DNA of 64,000 nt from Micromonospora gifhornensis (GTDB lineage Bacteria > Actinomycetota > Actinomycetes > Mycobacteriales > Micromonosporaceae), in the NCBI RefSeq assembly GCF_016863515.1, contig NZ_BOPA01000022.1, forward strand, positions 21,230 through 85,229, read 5' to 3'. The stretch's first letter is position 1. Every line of letters starts with the position of its first letter. Positions 33,862 to 41,896 of the stretch are shown piece by piece. A model generated the notes under the pieces. The model saw only the letters and a list, made by a program, of their open reading frames with translations, did not search any database and was not told where the DNA came from. The translations under genes and the position numbers were made by a program.

Positions 33862-33975
33862 CCGGCTGTGTACAGCCTGGTCGAAGGTCTCGCCCGCCTC
33901 GCTGCGCGAGGCCCCGTGGCCGGATGCGGAACGCACCAGTATGTCGACCACGATGTTGCGGGCTACTCCCCTTCG
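33862..33975 (-). promoter_or_regulatory. second yybP-ykoY manganese riboswitch
   Basis: On the minus strand the leader shows CGAAGGGGAGTAG (33963-33975), a GTCGACATACTG core, and GGCGAGACCTTCG ending at 33882. Stem P1 is cgaagg (33882-33887) with ccttcg (33970-33975). The 3' strand of P1 can instead form a long hairpin with GGTCGAGG downstream (to about 33862), enclosing GGCTG-TACA-CAGCC. The ribosome site GGAAGG faces a CCTCCCGG just before it. Mn2+ binding would thus reset pairing and raise exporter translation. About 48 nt separate the element from the start codon. Confidence 0.8.
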
Positions 33976-34071
33976 CTGCGCCCAGCCTAGCCGACCACCC
34001 GAGGGTCGGACGGCCGGGTGGGGTGGCTGGCGTCGAGGCCCGGCGGACGCGTCGCCCCCCCCCGGCAGGGG

Positions 34072-35037
34072 TCAGTCGGCGCGGGCCAGGGTCACCCCGA
34101 ACAGGCCGTCCGGGTCGGTCCAGAACCGGTACGCGGGCAGCCCGGCCGCAGCCAGTTCGGCGGCGATCCCCTCGGGGCGGAACTTCGCCGAGACCTCGGT
34201 CCGCATCTGCTCGCCGGCGGCGAAATCGACAGCCATGTCCAGCACCCGGACCCGCATCGGTCGTTGTGCCCGCAGTCGCATCTCGATCCACTCCCGCTCC
34301 GGATCCCAGAGCGCGACATGGTCGAAGGCCTCCGGATCGAAGTCGGCACCGAGTTCCCGGTTGAGCACCCGCAGCACGTTGCGGTTGAACTCGGCGGTCA
34401 CCCCCGCCGCGTCGTCGTAGGCGGGCACGATCACCGACGGGTCCTTGACCAGGTCGGTGCCGACCAGGAACCAGTCCCCCACCTCCAGGGCGGCCCGCAT
34501 CCGGGTCAGGAACTCGGCCCGCTCGGCCGGCAACAGGTTGCCGATGGTGCCGCCGAGGAAGATCACCAGCCGTCGCCCACCGGCCGGCAGCCGATGCAGG
34601 TCACGGGTGAAATCACCGACGATGCCGCGCACCCGCAGCCCGGCATAGTCGGCCGCGAGAGCGGCGGTGGAGCCCCGCAGCGCGCTTACCGACACGTCCA
34701 GCGGGACGAACGTGCCCAGGCCGCCCCGACGGGTGAAGGCGTCCAGGAGCAGCCGGGTCTTCTCCGACGACCCGGACCCGAGCTCGATAAGCGTCTTCGC
34801 GCCTGTCGACTCGGCGATCTCGGCCGCGTGTTCGGCCAGCACGGCCCGCTCGGCCCGGGTCGGGTAGTACTCCGGCAGCCGGGTGATCTCGTCGAACAGT
34901 TCACTGCCCCGGGTGTCGTAGAACCACTTCGGGGGCAGCCACTTCGCCTCGGCGCTCAGCCCCACGCGTACGTCCCGACGCAGGCTCTCGGCCACGTCCC
35001 GGTCGTCCAGGTGTATCTCCAGCGGTTCGGCGCTCAT
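34072..35037 (-). CDS. egtD: L-histidine N-alpha-methyltransferase EgtD
   Basis: A 321-aa methyltransferase that converts histidine to hercynine with three SAM molecules, the first carbon-nitrogen step to ergothioneine. Landmarks are PKWFYDTRGSELFDEITRLPEYYPTRAE, the SAM loop IELGSGSSEKTRLLLD, VPLDVS and FLGGTIGNL, all typical of EgtD. The ATG at 35037 follows AAAGGA. It is the last gene of the egtA-B-C-D operon, 41 bases after egtC. Confidence 0.95.
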   Translation of the reverse strand: MSAEPLEIHLDDRDVAESLRRDVRVGLSAEAKWLPPKWFYDTRGSELFDEITRLPEYYPTRAERAVLAEHAAEIAESTGAKTLIELGSGSSEKTRLLLDAFTRRGGLGTFVPLDVSVSALRGSTAALAADYAGLRVRGIVGDFTRDLHRLPAGGRRLVIFLGGTIGNLLPAERAEFLTRMRAALEVGDWFLVGTDLVKDPSVIVPAYDDAAGVTAEFNRNVLRVLNRELGADFDPEAFDHVALWDPEREWIEMRLRAQRPMRVRVLDMAVDFAAGEQMRTEVSAKFRPEGIAAELAAAGLPAYRFWTDPDGLFGVTLARAD

Positions 35038-35078
35038 CTGCTTCCTTTCGGTGATGCTTGTCGGTTCGTCCGGGTGGT

Positions 35079-35825
35079 TCACGGCCCGGTGAGCGCCCAC
35101 TGGCGCACCATGGTCGCGGTGGCCTGCACGAGGTGGCCGTCCGGCACCTCTCGCCAACCCGGGTCGTCGTCGTGCGGCTCGGAGGCGAGCAGCACCGATG
35201 CGGGTGTGGCCCGCAGGGACAACGCGTGCCCGACGGTCGTGGCGACCGCCGTGTGCCCGTCGGTGAGCAGCAGGTTGAGCCGGGAACCGGGGGCGGCCGC
35301 GGCGACCCGGGTGACCGTCTCGGCGACCGCCTGCTGCGGTGCGACGCCCGCGCGCAGCCGGTGCCGCACCAACGCCCACAGCAGCGCCGAGTCGGTCGTC
35401 GCGTCGAGCGTGAGCAGGTCGCGTACGGGTAGTTCGGCGGCGAGCGGCACCATCGAGTCCGGCCAGCCACGCACCACGCCGTTGTGGCTGAACAGCCACC
35501 GGCCCTCGGTGAACGGGGCGGCAGCGCCGTCGACGACCGCCATGCCGACCGTGGCGGAACGCACCGCGGCCAGCACCGCCGTGGTCGAGGTGACCGCCGC
35601 GAGGTCGGCGATTGTCGGATCGCTCCAGATCGGCTGCGCCCGCCGGTACCGCACCGGCGGGCCGTCGCCCGGATACCAGCCGACACCGAACCCGTCGGCG
35701 TTGATCGTCCCCCCGCCGCGCATGTCGCGGGGGGCCCAGGACTGACGCAGCAGCGAGTACGGCGGATCGAGGAGCACCTCGCGCAGGGTCACCGGTGGTC
35801 CCAGGTAGACCAGGTGGCGGCACAT
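35079..35825 (-). CDS. egtC: gamma-glutamyl-hercynylcysteine S-oxide hydrolase EgtC
   Basis: A 248-aa class II glutamine-amidotransferase fold protein. Cys2 after Met-removal (MCRHLVYLGPP) is the N-terminal nucleophile. NADGFGVGWY and FSHNGVVRGW are the expected companions. It removes the glutamate from the EgtB product. It starts 10 bases after the egtB stop. Length and order match mycobacterial egtC. Confidence 0.94.
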   Translation of the reverse strand: MCRHLVYLGPPVTLREVLLDPPYSLLRQSWAPRDMRGGGTINADGFGVGWYPGDGPPVRYRRAQPIWSDPTIADLAAVTSTTAVLAAVRSATVGMAVVDGAAAPFTEGRWLFSHNGVVRGWPDSMVPLAAELPVRDLLTLDATTDSALLWALVRHRLRAGVAPQQAVAETVTRVAAAAPGSRLNLLLTDGHTAVATTVGHALSLRATPASVLLASEPHDDDPGWREVPDGHLVQATATMVRQWALTGP

Positions 35826-35835
35826 CAGCCCACCG

Positions 35836-37173
35836 TCACCGGCGGGCCTGCTCGGCGTCGGCGTCACGGGCACAGCGGAAGCCGCTGAAGATCTGCCGCC
35901 GGATGGGGTAGTCCCAGTTGCGGAACGTGCCCCGGCAGGCCGCCCGGTCGGTGCCGAAGGAACCACCCCGCAGCACCTGGTGGTCGTCGCCGAAGAAGAC
36001 CTCCGAATATTCGCGGTACGGGAAGGCGACGAAACCCGGGTAGCCCCGGAAGGTGCTGGAGGTCCACTCCCACACGTCGCCGATGAGCTGGTGCACGCCC
36101 AGCGGCGAGGCACCGGCCGGATAGGCGCCGACGGGCGCCGGCCACAGGTGCCGCTGCCCCAGGTTGGCGTGCGCCGAGGTCGGGTCGTCGTCACCCCACG
36201 GGTAGCGCCGGGAGCGGCCGGTGGCCGGATCCCAGCGGGCCGCCTTCTCCCACTCCGCCTCGGTGGGCAGTCGCTTGCCCGCCCAGCTGGCGTACGCCTG
36301 CGCCTCGTGGTAGCAGACGTGCACCACCGGCTCGTCGGCGCGGACCGGGGCCCACCGGCCGAAGCGCCGGTACGCCCACCCGTCGCCGTCACGCCGCCAG
36401 TGCAGCGGCGCGCTCAGCCCGGCCTCCTGACGGTGCTGCCAGCCCCGCTCGCTCCACCAGCGCGGATCGTCGTACCCGCCGTCGGCGATGAACTCGGCGT
36501 ACGCCCCGTTCGTCACCGGCGTGGCGTCGATGAGGTACGCAGGCAGCTCCACCCGGTGGCCGGGACGCTCGTTGTCCAGTGCCCACGGGTCGGCGTCGGT
36601 GCCCATCACGAACGGGCCGGCCGGCACCAGCACCTCCGCGGCGGGCCGTACGGTCGGTTCGGGTGGCGGCGGCGCCTGCAGCACCGCCGGCCCGGAGCGC
36701 AACTGGTGGGTGGCGAGCATGGTCTCGTCGTGCTGCTGCTCGTGCTGCACGATCATGCCGAAGGCGAAACCGTCGGCGACAAGTGGACGGCTGTCGAAGG
36801 CGACCCGGTCGAGCAGGTCGAAGACCTTGTCCCGGACGGTGGCCACGTACGCCCGCGCCTCGGTCGGCGGCAGCAGCGGCAACGAGGGGCGGTCCCGGCG
36901 GGGCTGCTTGAAGGCGTCGTACAGGTCGTCGATGTCGCACCGCACCGGCTCCCGGCCGCCGACGTCGCGCACCAGCCAGAGCTCCTCCTGGTTGCCCACG
37001 TGGGCCAGGTCCCACACCAGCGGGGACATCAGCGGCGAGTGTTGGCGCATCAGGTCGGCGTCGTCCACCACCTCGGTCAGCAGGGCGGTCCGGGCCCGGG
37101 TGCGTTCCAGTTCCGCGGCGATCCGGCTGCGCAGTGCCTCGGCGTCCGCCCCTTCGGTCACGGTGTGGGTCAC
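35836..37173 (-). CDS. egtB: hercynine oxygenase (sulfoxide synthase) EgtB
   Basis: A 445-aa non-heme iron enzyme that joins gamma-glutamylcysteine to hercynine with O2. The DinB-like N-terminal half (about residues 10-170) contains HEQQHDE, the H-x3-H-x-E iron site. The C-terminal formylglycine-enzyme-like half has VPAGPFVMGTD, GKRLPTEAEWEKAAR, DVWEWTSSTF and RGGSFGTDRAACRGTFRNW. The GTG start has AGGAGG five bases upstream and overlaps the egtA stop by 4 bases. Confidence 0.95.
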   Translation of the reverse strand: MTHTVTEGADAEALRSRIAAELERTRARTALLTEVVDDADLMRQHSPLMSPLVWDLAHVGNQEELWLVRDVGGREPVRCDIDDLYDAFKQPRRDRPSLPLLPPTEARAYVATVRDKVFDLLDRVAFDSRPLVADGFAFGMIVQHEQQHDETMLATHQLRSGPAVLQAPPPPEPTVRPAAEVLVPAGPFVMGTDADPWALDNERPGHRVELPAYLIDATPVTNGAYAEFIADGGYDDPRWWSERGWQHRQEAGLSAPLHWRRDGDGWAYRRFGRWAPVRADEPVVHVCYHEAQAYASWAGKRLPTEAEWEKAARWDPATGRSRRYPWGDDDPTSAHANLGQRHLWPAPVGAYPAGASPLGVHQLIGDVWEWTSSTFRGYPGFVAFPYREYSEVFFGDDHQVLRGGSFGTDRAACRGTFRNWDYPIRRQIFSGFRCARDADAEQARR

Positions 37174-38405
37174 CCTTGCCTCCTTCGTGCCGCGGCCCGC
37201 CGTCGGCGCAGCCCTCGGTCGATGTCGTCGTGCAGTTCCGCCGGCAGGTCGAGCCGCGGCAGTGCCGCCCGGGCCAGGTCGAACAGGGCGGCGGCGGCCG
37301 AGGCCAGGGCCGGGTCGCCCAGGCCGTGCCGGGCCGCGCTCTGCCACCTGTCGGCCACCGGCGCCGCGACCGCGACGGCCGAGTCGATCGTCTCGGCGTC
37401 GGCTAGCAGGGCGGCGAGCACCGCAAGCGGGAGTGTCCAGTCCCGGCCCGGCTGGGCGTCCAGGTAGCGCAGTTCGAGGTAGCCACGCGGGCGCACCGGC
37501 GGAAAGAGCGTGCTCGCGTGATAGTCGAGGTCGTCGACGGTGGGTGGTCGGGGCAGCGCCCCGTCGAGCCAGTCGGCGAAGGTGACGCCCGGTGGCGCGG
37601 TCCAGTCGCCGTCGGGGTCGCGGACGCAGAGCAACGGCGCGGCGAGCACATACGCGGTCCAGGCGGCGACCGGATCCTGGTCGGGTCGGCCGGGGTCCCA
37701 GACCGCGGCGGTACGAGCCGGGTCGATGCGCAGCCACGCGCCCATGCGGGCCGAGGCCCAGCCGGTGTCCCGGCCGGCGTGTCTGCCTGAGGTGGCGAAG
37801 GCGGCCAGCAGTGGTGGCCCGATCATGTGCACCACCGCCCAGCGGGCCGCCACCTGACCCGGTTCGCCCGCATCCAGGCAGACCTGCAGGCCCGCGGTGC
37901 CGTACATCATCGTGCGCCCAGCCGGGCCACGTCTGTCGAAGGCCAGACGCATGGCGCGGTAGCGAGGAGTGTCGAGCAACGCTCCGGGCGGACGGTGGGG
38001 ATCGATTCCGGTGCTGCCCAGCCGCAGACCGGCGGCGCCCAGCAGGCGGGCGACCTGGTCGATGTCGGACTGGGTGGCCTCGATCAGGGCCGCCACGGAG
38101 GCGCGCGGTGGGGTGGAGATCTCCACCTGGCCACCCGGCTCGACGGTCACCGCGCCGCCGTGCAACAGTCGCAGCGCGGGGCTGGTCGGATCCAACGTGG
38201 TGGGGCTGTAGGGCCCGAGCGCCGCGCGCAGCCGCTCGGCGTCGACGGGACGGGTCGGGTCGACGGCATCGTGGACAGTCCATTCGAGCTCGACGCCGGT
38301 GTAGGTCGGTGGGCCGGTCTTGAAGCAGATCCGGGCGAGATGCCGGGCGGCCGCAGCGCGATCACGCAACTCCTGGACCCGGTCCAGCTCCGGTGACATC
38401 ACCAT
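37170..38405 (-). CDS. egtA: glutamate-cysteine ligase EgtA
   Basis: A 411-aa GCS2-type ligase that makes gamma-glutamylcysteine for EgtB. Motifs are YTGVELEWTVHD, GGQVEISTPP, RTMMYGTAGLQVCLD and RGYLELRYLDAQP, typical of actinobacterial EgtA. It is the first gene of the egt operon. The ATG at 38405 lies in a 23-bp duplication that doubles ribosome site and start; the outer copy would produce a 9-codon peptide ending at the true start. A shorter in-frame ATG lies two codons further in. Confidence 0.94.
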   Translation of the reverse strand: MVMSPELDRVQELRDRAAAARHLARICFKTGPPTYTGVELEWTVHDAVDPTRPVDAERLRAALGPYSPTTLDPTSPALRLLHGGAVTVEPGGQVEISTPPRASVAALIEATQSDIDQVARLLGAAGLRLGSTGIDPHRPPGALLDTPRYRAMRLAFDRRGPAGRTMMYGTAGLQVCLDAGEPGQVAARWAVVHMIGPPLLAAFATSGRHAGRDTGWASARMGAWLRIDPARTAAVWDPGRPDQDPVAAWTAYVLAAPLLCVRDPDGDWTAPPGVTFADWLDGALPRPPTVDDLDYHASTLFPPVRPRGYLELRYLDAQPGRDWTLPLAVLAALLADAETIDSAVAVAAPVADRWQSAARHGLGDPALASAAAALFDLARAALPRLDLPAELHDDIDRGLRRRRAAARRRQG

Positions 38406-38440
38406 GCGACGGCTCCCCTTGGCACCATGCGACGGCTCCC
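38401..38440. repeat. direct repeat duplicating the egtA ribosome site and start codon
   Basis: Accatgcgacggctccc occurs at 38401-38417 and again at 38424-38440, period 23. On the minus strand each copy holds a GGGAG ribosome site and an ATG. The outer ATG (38428) is out of frame with egtA and meets a TGA overlapping the true ATG. Confidence 0.75.
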
Positions 38441-38535
38441 TTCGGCGCTGCCGGCTCAGCCCTGTCAGTCACGGTAACCCGTACCTGTGACATCGGCGGA
38501 CCGCCACCTTCTGTCTAGCAGGCATCAACCGAACG

Positions 38536-39408
38536 TCAAGGGGAAATCCTCCGCAGGGCAGCCGGGAGGAGTCCCGCCGCGTCGGTGGACCCGGCGGCGG
38601 GACCGTGTCTGGCCAGCCACTCCGGGTCGGTCTCGGCCAGCACCGCCTGGCAGTACGCCAGTACGTTGTCGGCACCGCCGGCCGCGACCACCAACTCGCT
38701 GAACGCGGGGGTCCTCAGCGCCTTCTCCCGCTGGCGCTCCGGCTTCGACAGGTAGGCCTTGCAGAGCCCTGGCCGGTCGGCGGTGTTGTCGGAGTTGCCC
38801 GGGCCGGCCTGCACCGTACGGTCCACCGCCGGCTCACGCTGCTGAGGCGGTTCGGGTGTGGGCGAGGCCGACGTCGTCGGGTCCGGCGCGCCCTCGGTCG
38901 GCTCGGCGCTGACGCCGGGGGTGACTCCCGGGGAGGCGGTGGGTGCGGCGCCGGGCACTCCCTGGGACGGGGTGCCGCCACCCCGATCAGGTTGCCCGCC
39001 CGCTGCGCTCGGCGACGGCGCGACGGGACGGGTGATCGGGGTCGACGGCGGCGCCGACCGCTCGTGCGGCCAGTCGAGCCGTACCGCCGCCAGGGCGGCA
39101 CCGGCGGTGGCGGTGGCGGCCACCCCGGCGATCCAGACCACGACGCCGGCGGTGAACCGCCGCCGGCGCGTGGGGCGGGACGGTGGAGCGGTCAGGCCGG
39201 CCTGCCGGGCGGCCCGGAAGGCGGCGAGCGCCTTCTCCTCGCCGACGAGTTCCGCCGGGCGGGGCGGGCCGGCGGCGGCCCGCAGCAGCCCGGCGACCGG
39301 ATCCGGCGAGTCGGACGGCCCAGCCGTGGGGCGTGGTTCACGCGCGGCGTCGAGCAGGTGGTCGTGGTCGGTCGGCACTCCGGTGCCTTCCAACCGCCGC
39401 AGGTACAT
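38536..39408 (-). CDS. single-pass membrane protein, probable partner of the ECF sigma factor
   Basis: A 290-aa protein. The N-terminal cytoplasmic part (1-90) begins MYLRRLEGTG and lacks a zinc-binding anti-sigma motif. A membrane segment (about 97-120: AGVVVWIAGVAATATAGAALAA) leads to a Pro/Ser/Thr-rich linker of about 100 residues and an external C-terminal domain of about 80 (LCKAYLSKPERQREKALRTPAFSELVVAAGGADNVLAYC) with two Cys. It starts 16 bases after the sigma factor stop with GAGGGG in front, so it is probably the membrane anti-sigma factor, by position rather than by homology. Confidence 0.72.
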   Translation of the reverse strand: MYLRRLEGTGVPTDHDHLLDAAREPRPTAGPSDSPDPVAGLLRAAAGPPRPAELVGEEKALAAFRAARQAGLTAPPSRPTRRRRFTAGVVVWIAGVAATATAGAALAAVRLDWPHERSAPPSTPITRPVAPSPSAAGGQPDRGGGTPSQGVPGAAPTASPGVTPGVSAEPTEGAPDPTTSASPTPEPPQQREPAVDRTVQAGPGNSDNTADRPGLCKAYLSKPERQREKALRTPAFSELVVAAGGADNVLAYCQAVLAETDPEWLARHGPAAGSTDAAGLLPAALRRISP

Positions 39409-39424
39409 GCGTAGTCCCCTCACG

Positions 39425-40054
39425 TCAGCCGTCCACCGGCTCGGCATGCGGCGTCTGTGAAGCGGTACGCGGAAGTGGCGGCGTGGCCCGTGTCGCGGCG
39501 GGCTCGTCGCACTCCTCGGTCGGCTGACCCAGCATCAGCGCCAGCCGACGCAGGCCGCGGTGCGCGGCGGTACGCACCGCCCCGGCCCGGCGGCCGAGGA
39601 CCCGCCCGGCGGTCTCGGCGTCGAGCCCGACGACGGCACGCAGCAGCACCGCCTCCGCCTCCCGGGGCGGAAGGCTGGCGATCATCGCGAGGGCGGCCTC
39701 GGTGCCGATGCTCTCCCCGGCCCGCTCGGCCGTGTCGGCGTCCCCGGCCAACTCGCTGAGTTCCTGCACCGGCACGGGCAACGCGGGGCGACGGCGTTGC
39801 CGCCGCAGGTGATCCATGGCCCGGTTCCGGGCGATGGTGACGGCCCAGGCACGAAACTCCCCACCGCTGAAGTTCGGCAGGTCGCGTGCCACCTGCAACC
39901 AGGTCTCCGAGGCGACGTCCTCGGCGGCGTCGGCGCCGACCAGGGCGGTCAGGTAGCGCAGCAGCCCGGGCTGGAGGCTGCGGTAGAGGAAACGGAACGC
40001 CTCCTCGTCGCCGGCCTGAGCCGCCTCGACGGCCTGACTCAGTTCACCGGACAT
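39425..40054 (-). CDS. ECF RNA polymerase sigma factor
   Basis: A 209-aa sigma-70 family protein. Region 2 (about residues 18-85) contains FRFLYRSLQPGLLRYLTAL and FRAWAVTIARNRAMDHLRRQRRRP. Region 4 (about 120-175) contains IASLPPREAEAVLLRAVVGLDAETAGRVLGRRAGAVRTAAHRGLRRL. The tail of about 30 residues is Pro/Thr-rich. It is followed by the membrane-protein gene above and diverges from a transmembrane Ser/Thr kinase. Target promoters are unknown. Confidence 0.92.
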   Translation of the reverse strand: MSGELSQAVEAAQAGDEEAFRFLYRSLQPGLLRYLTALVGADAAEDVASETWLQVARDLPNFSGGEFRAWAVTIARNRAMDHLRRQRRRPALPVPVQELSELAGDADTAERAGESIGTEAALAMIASLPPREAEAVLLRAVVGLDAETAGRVLGRRAGAVRTAAHRGLRRLALMLGQPTEECDEPAATRATPPLPRTASQTPHAEPVDG

Positions 40055-40395
40055 GGCCTTGCCGCTTCCGTTCTACCGGTCCTTCCATGGGTCGCCCGAA
40101 CCACAGGCGCAGCGGGCACGGGTCGATTGTCCGGGCTGGCACCGTTCCCCGCACCCCGCCCCCGTCGACCTGCTCGCTTCCGGGCCGTTGTGGCCCGGAT
40201 GCGGATTGTTCCCGACAGCACCGCCGACCACAACCACCGGTCGCGGAACCCGAGCCGACCCGAAATGCGCCGTGCAAGCACCTCGTCACCGGTGGTCACC
40301 ATCGGGTGCCGTACGCTCATCGCGGCCCGTCGGGAGGCCTCCCGCAGCCGGGCCGCCGGCGCGCCGATCAGGCTCATCATGGGTACGGTGGTGCC
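40055..40395. other. divergent promoter region, sigma factor and kinase
   Basis: A 341-base gap. It contains a perfect 14-bp palindrome CGGGAGGCCTCCCG at 40329-40342, 54 bases before the kinase start, that may be an operator. The kinase frame is open through the gap, but the codons do not look coding. I see no RNA gene. Confidence 0.45.
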
Positions 40396-41778
40396 GTGTT
40401 GTCTTCGGAGGTCGTACTCAGCGGTCGATACCGCTTGGACGAACGCGTCGCCACCGGCGGCATGGGCGATGTCTGGCGAGGCACCGACCTGATCCTCGGC
40501 CGGCAGGTCGCGATCAAGGTGCTGCTGCCCGCGCTGGTGTCCGACCCCGATTTCATCGCCCGTTTCCGCGCCGAGGCCCGGATGATGGCGGCGCTGCGTC
40601 ACCCGGGCATCGTGCAGGTCTTCGACTGCGGCGAGGACGACCTGGCCGGCGGCGGGCGGGCCGACTACCTGGTGATGGAGTTCGTCACCGGCCAACCGTT
40701 GTCGAAGCGGATCGAGGCCGAGGGTCGTCTGGACGTCGCCGAGACCATGTCCGTGGTGGCCCAGGCCGCACAGGCCCTGCACGCCGCACACCAGCGCGGC
40801 ATCGTGCACCGTGACGTCAAGCCGAGCAACCTGCTGGTCCAGGAGGACGGGACGGTCGTTCTCGTCGACTTCGGCGTCGCCCGATCGGTCAATGTGACCA
40901 GCATCACCAGCACGAACGCGGTGCCGGGCACCGCCCTCTACATGGCCCCCGAGCAGGCTGCGGGACGACCCGTCTCCGGAGCGACCGACCTGTACGCGCT
41001 CGGCGCGGTCGCCTACTGCTGCCTCATCGGCAGCCCGCCGTTCACCGGCGACAACCCGCTCCAGGTCGCCGTACGGCACCTCGACGACCCGCCGCCGGAG
41101 CTGCCCCACGACATTCCGGAAGCGGTGCGGGCCCTGGTCGAACGTGCCCTCGCCAAGGATCCCGCGGACCGCTTCAGCAGCGGCGCGGCGATGGCGGAGG
41201 CGGCCCGCAGCGCGGTCTCGGACAGTTCCCTGCCCACCGCTATGGTGCCGGCGGCGGTACGCGGTCCCGGACCGGACACCCGCACGGCGAACACGGTGGC
41301 GCAGGCCGTACCGGCCGGCTCGCGTTCGCGCCGCGGGCGCGGCACGCTTGTCGGCGCGCTCACCGCGGTGGTGGTGGGTCTCGTCGCGCTCGGCGCGGCG
41401 CTCGGCGCAGCCCGCCACGCCAACACCCCGGCGGTGCAGGTGCCGAGCAGCGTCCCGGCCACCGGTTCGGTCGTCGAGGCCGAGGAGCCGTCGGACGCGA
41501 CGGAGAGCAGGCCGGCACGGGTGCCGCCGTACCGGCCGGCGGGCTCGACGGGCAAGGCGACCGATTCGCCCTCGGCCTCACCCAGCACCGGGACGCCCAG
41601 CGAGTCGAGCGAGCCCGAGTCACCCGACCCGGCGCCGAGCACCGACACTCCCGCTCCCGGTCCCGTCACCAGCACCCCCGCCACGGAGCCCGCGACACCG
41701 CCGACCTCAGCGCCGGCCCCGACGACCGCACCGCCCGGCGGCGACACCCCGCCCGAGGACGATGCCGAGGCCAGCTGA
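40396..41778 (+). CDS. transmembrane Ser/Thr protein kinase
   Basis: A 460-aa kinase. The kinase domain (about residues 10-270) has VATGGMGDVW, VAIKVL, HRDVKPSNLL, VDFGVARS and APEQAAG. One membrane helix at about 317-337 follows a basic RSRRGRG stretch. The outer part (about 120 residues) is almost only Pro, Ser, Thr, Glu and Ala, with no PASTA repeat, and looks like a wall-spanning stalk. The GTG at 40396 has no good ribosome site, but the fold starts there. Confidence 0.88.
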   Translation: MLSSEVVLSGRYRLDERVATGGMGDVWRGTDLILGRQVAIKVLLPALVSDPDFIARFRAEARMMAALRHPGIVQVFDCGEDDLAGGGRADYLVMEFVTGQPLSKRIEAEGRLDVAETMSVVAQAAQALHAAHQRGIVHRDVKPSNLLVQEDGTVVLVDFGVARSVNVTSITSTNAVPGTALYMAPEQAAGRPVSGATDLYALGAVAYCCLIGSPPFTGDNPLQVAVRHLDDPPPELPHDIPEAVRALVERALAKDPADRFSSGAAMAEAARSAVSDSSLPTAMVPAAVRGPGPDTRTANTVAQAVPAGSRSRRGRGTLVGALTAVVVGLVALGAALGAARHANTPAVQVPSSVPATGSVVEAEEPSDATESRPARVPPYRPAGSTGKATDSPSASPSTGTPSESSEPESPDPAPSTDTPAPGPVTSTPATEPATPPTSAPAPTTAPPGGDTPPEDDAEAS

Positions 41779-41896
41779 CCCGCACCAGATCGACCCAACC
41801 ACACCAACAGCCCCGGAATCCCCAAAACGGACACCCGGCATCATAATTCACCTTAGGCTCCTACCAGCAATTACCGCCTGACGTTCGGGAGCCCGG

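Noticed and set aside
34051..34062. Poly-C run after the GDT1 leader as a phase-variable tract
   Set aside because: It lies beyond the egtD stop in a gap, not in a promoter or coding start, so slippage would have no evident effect.
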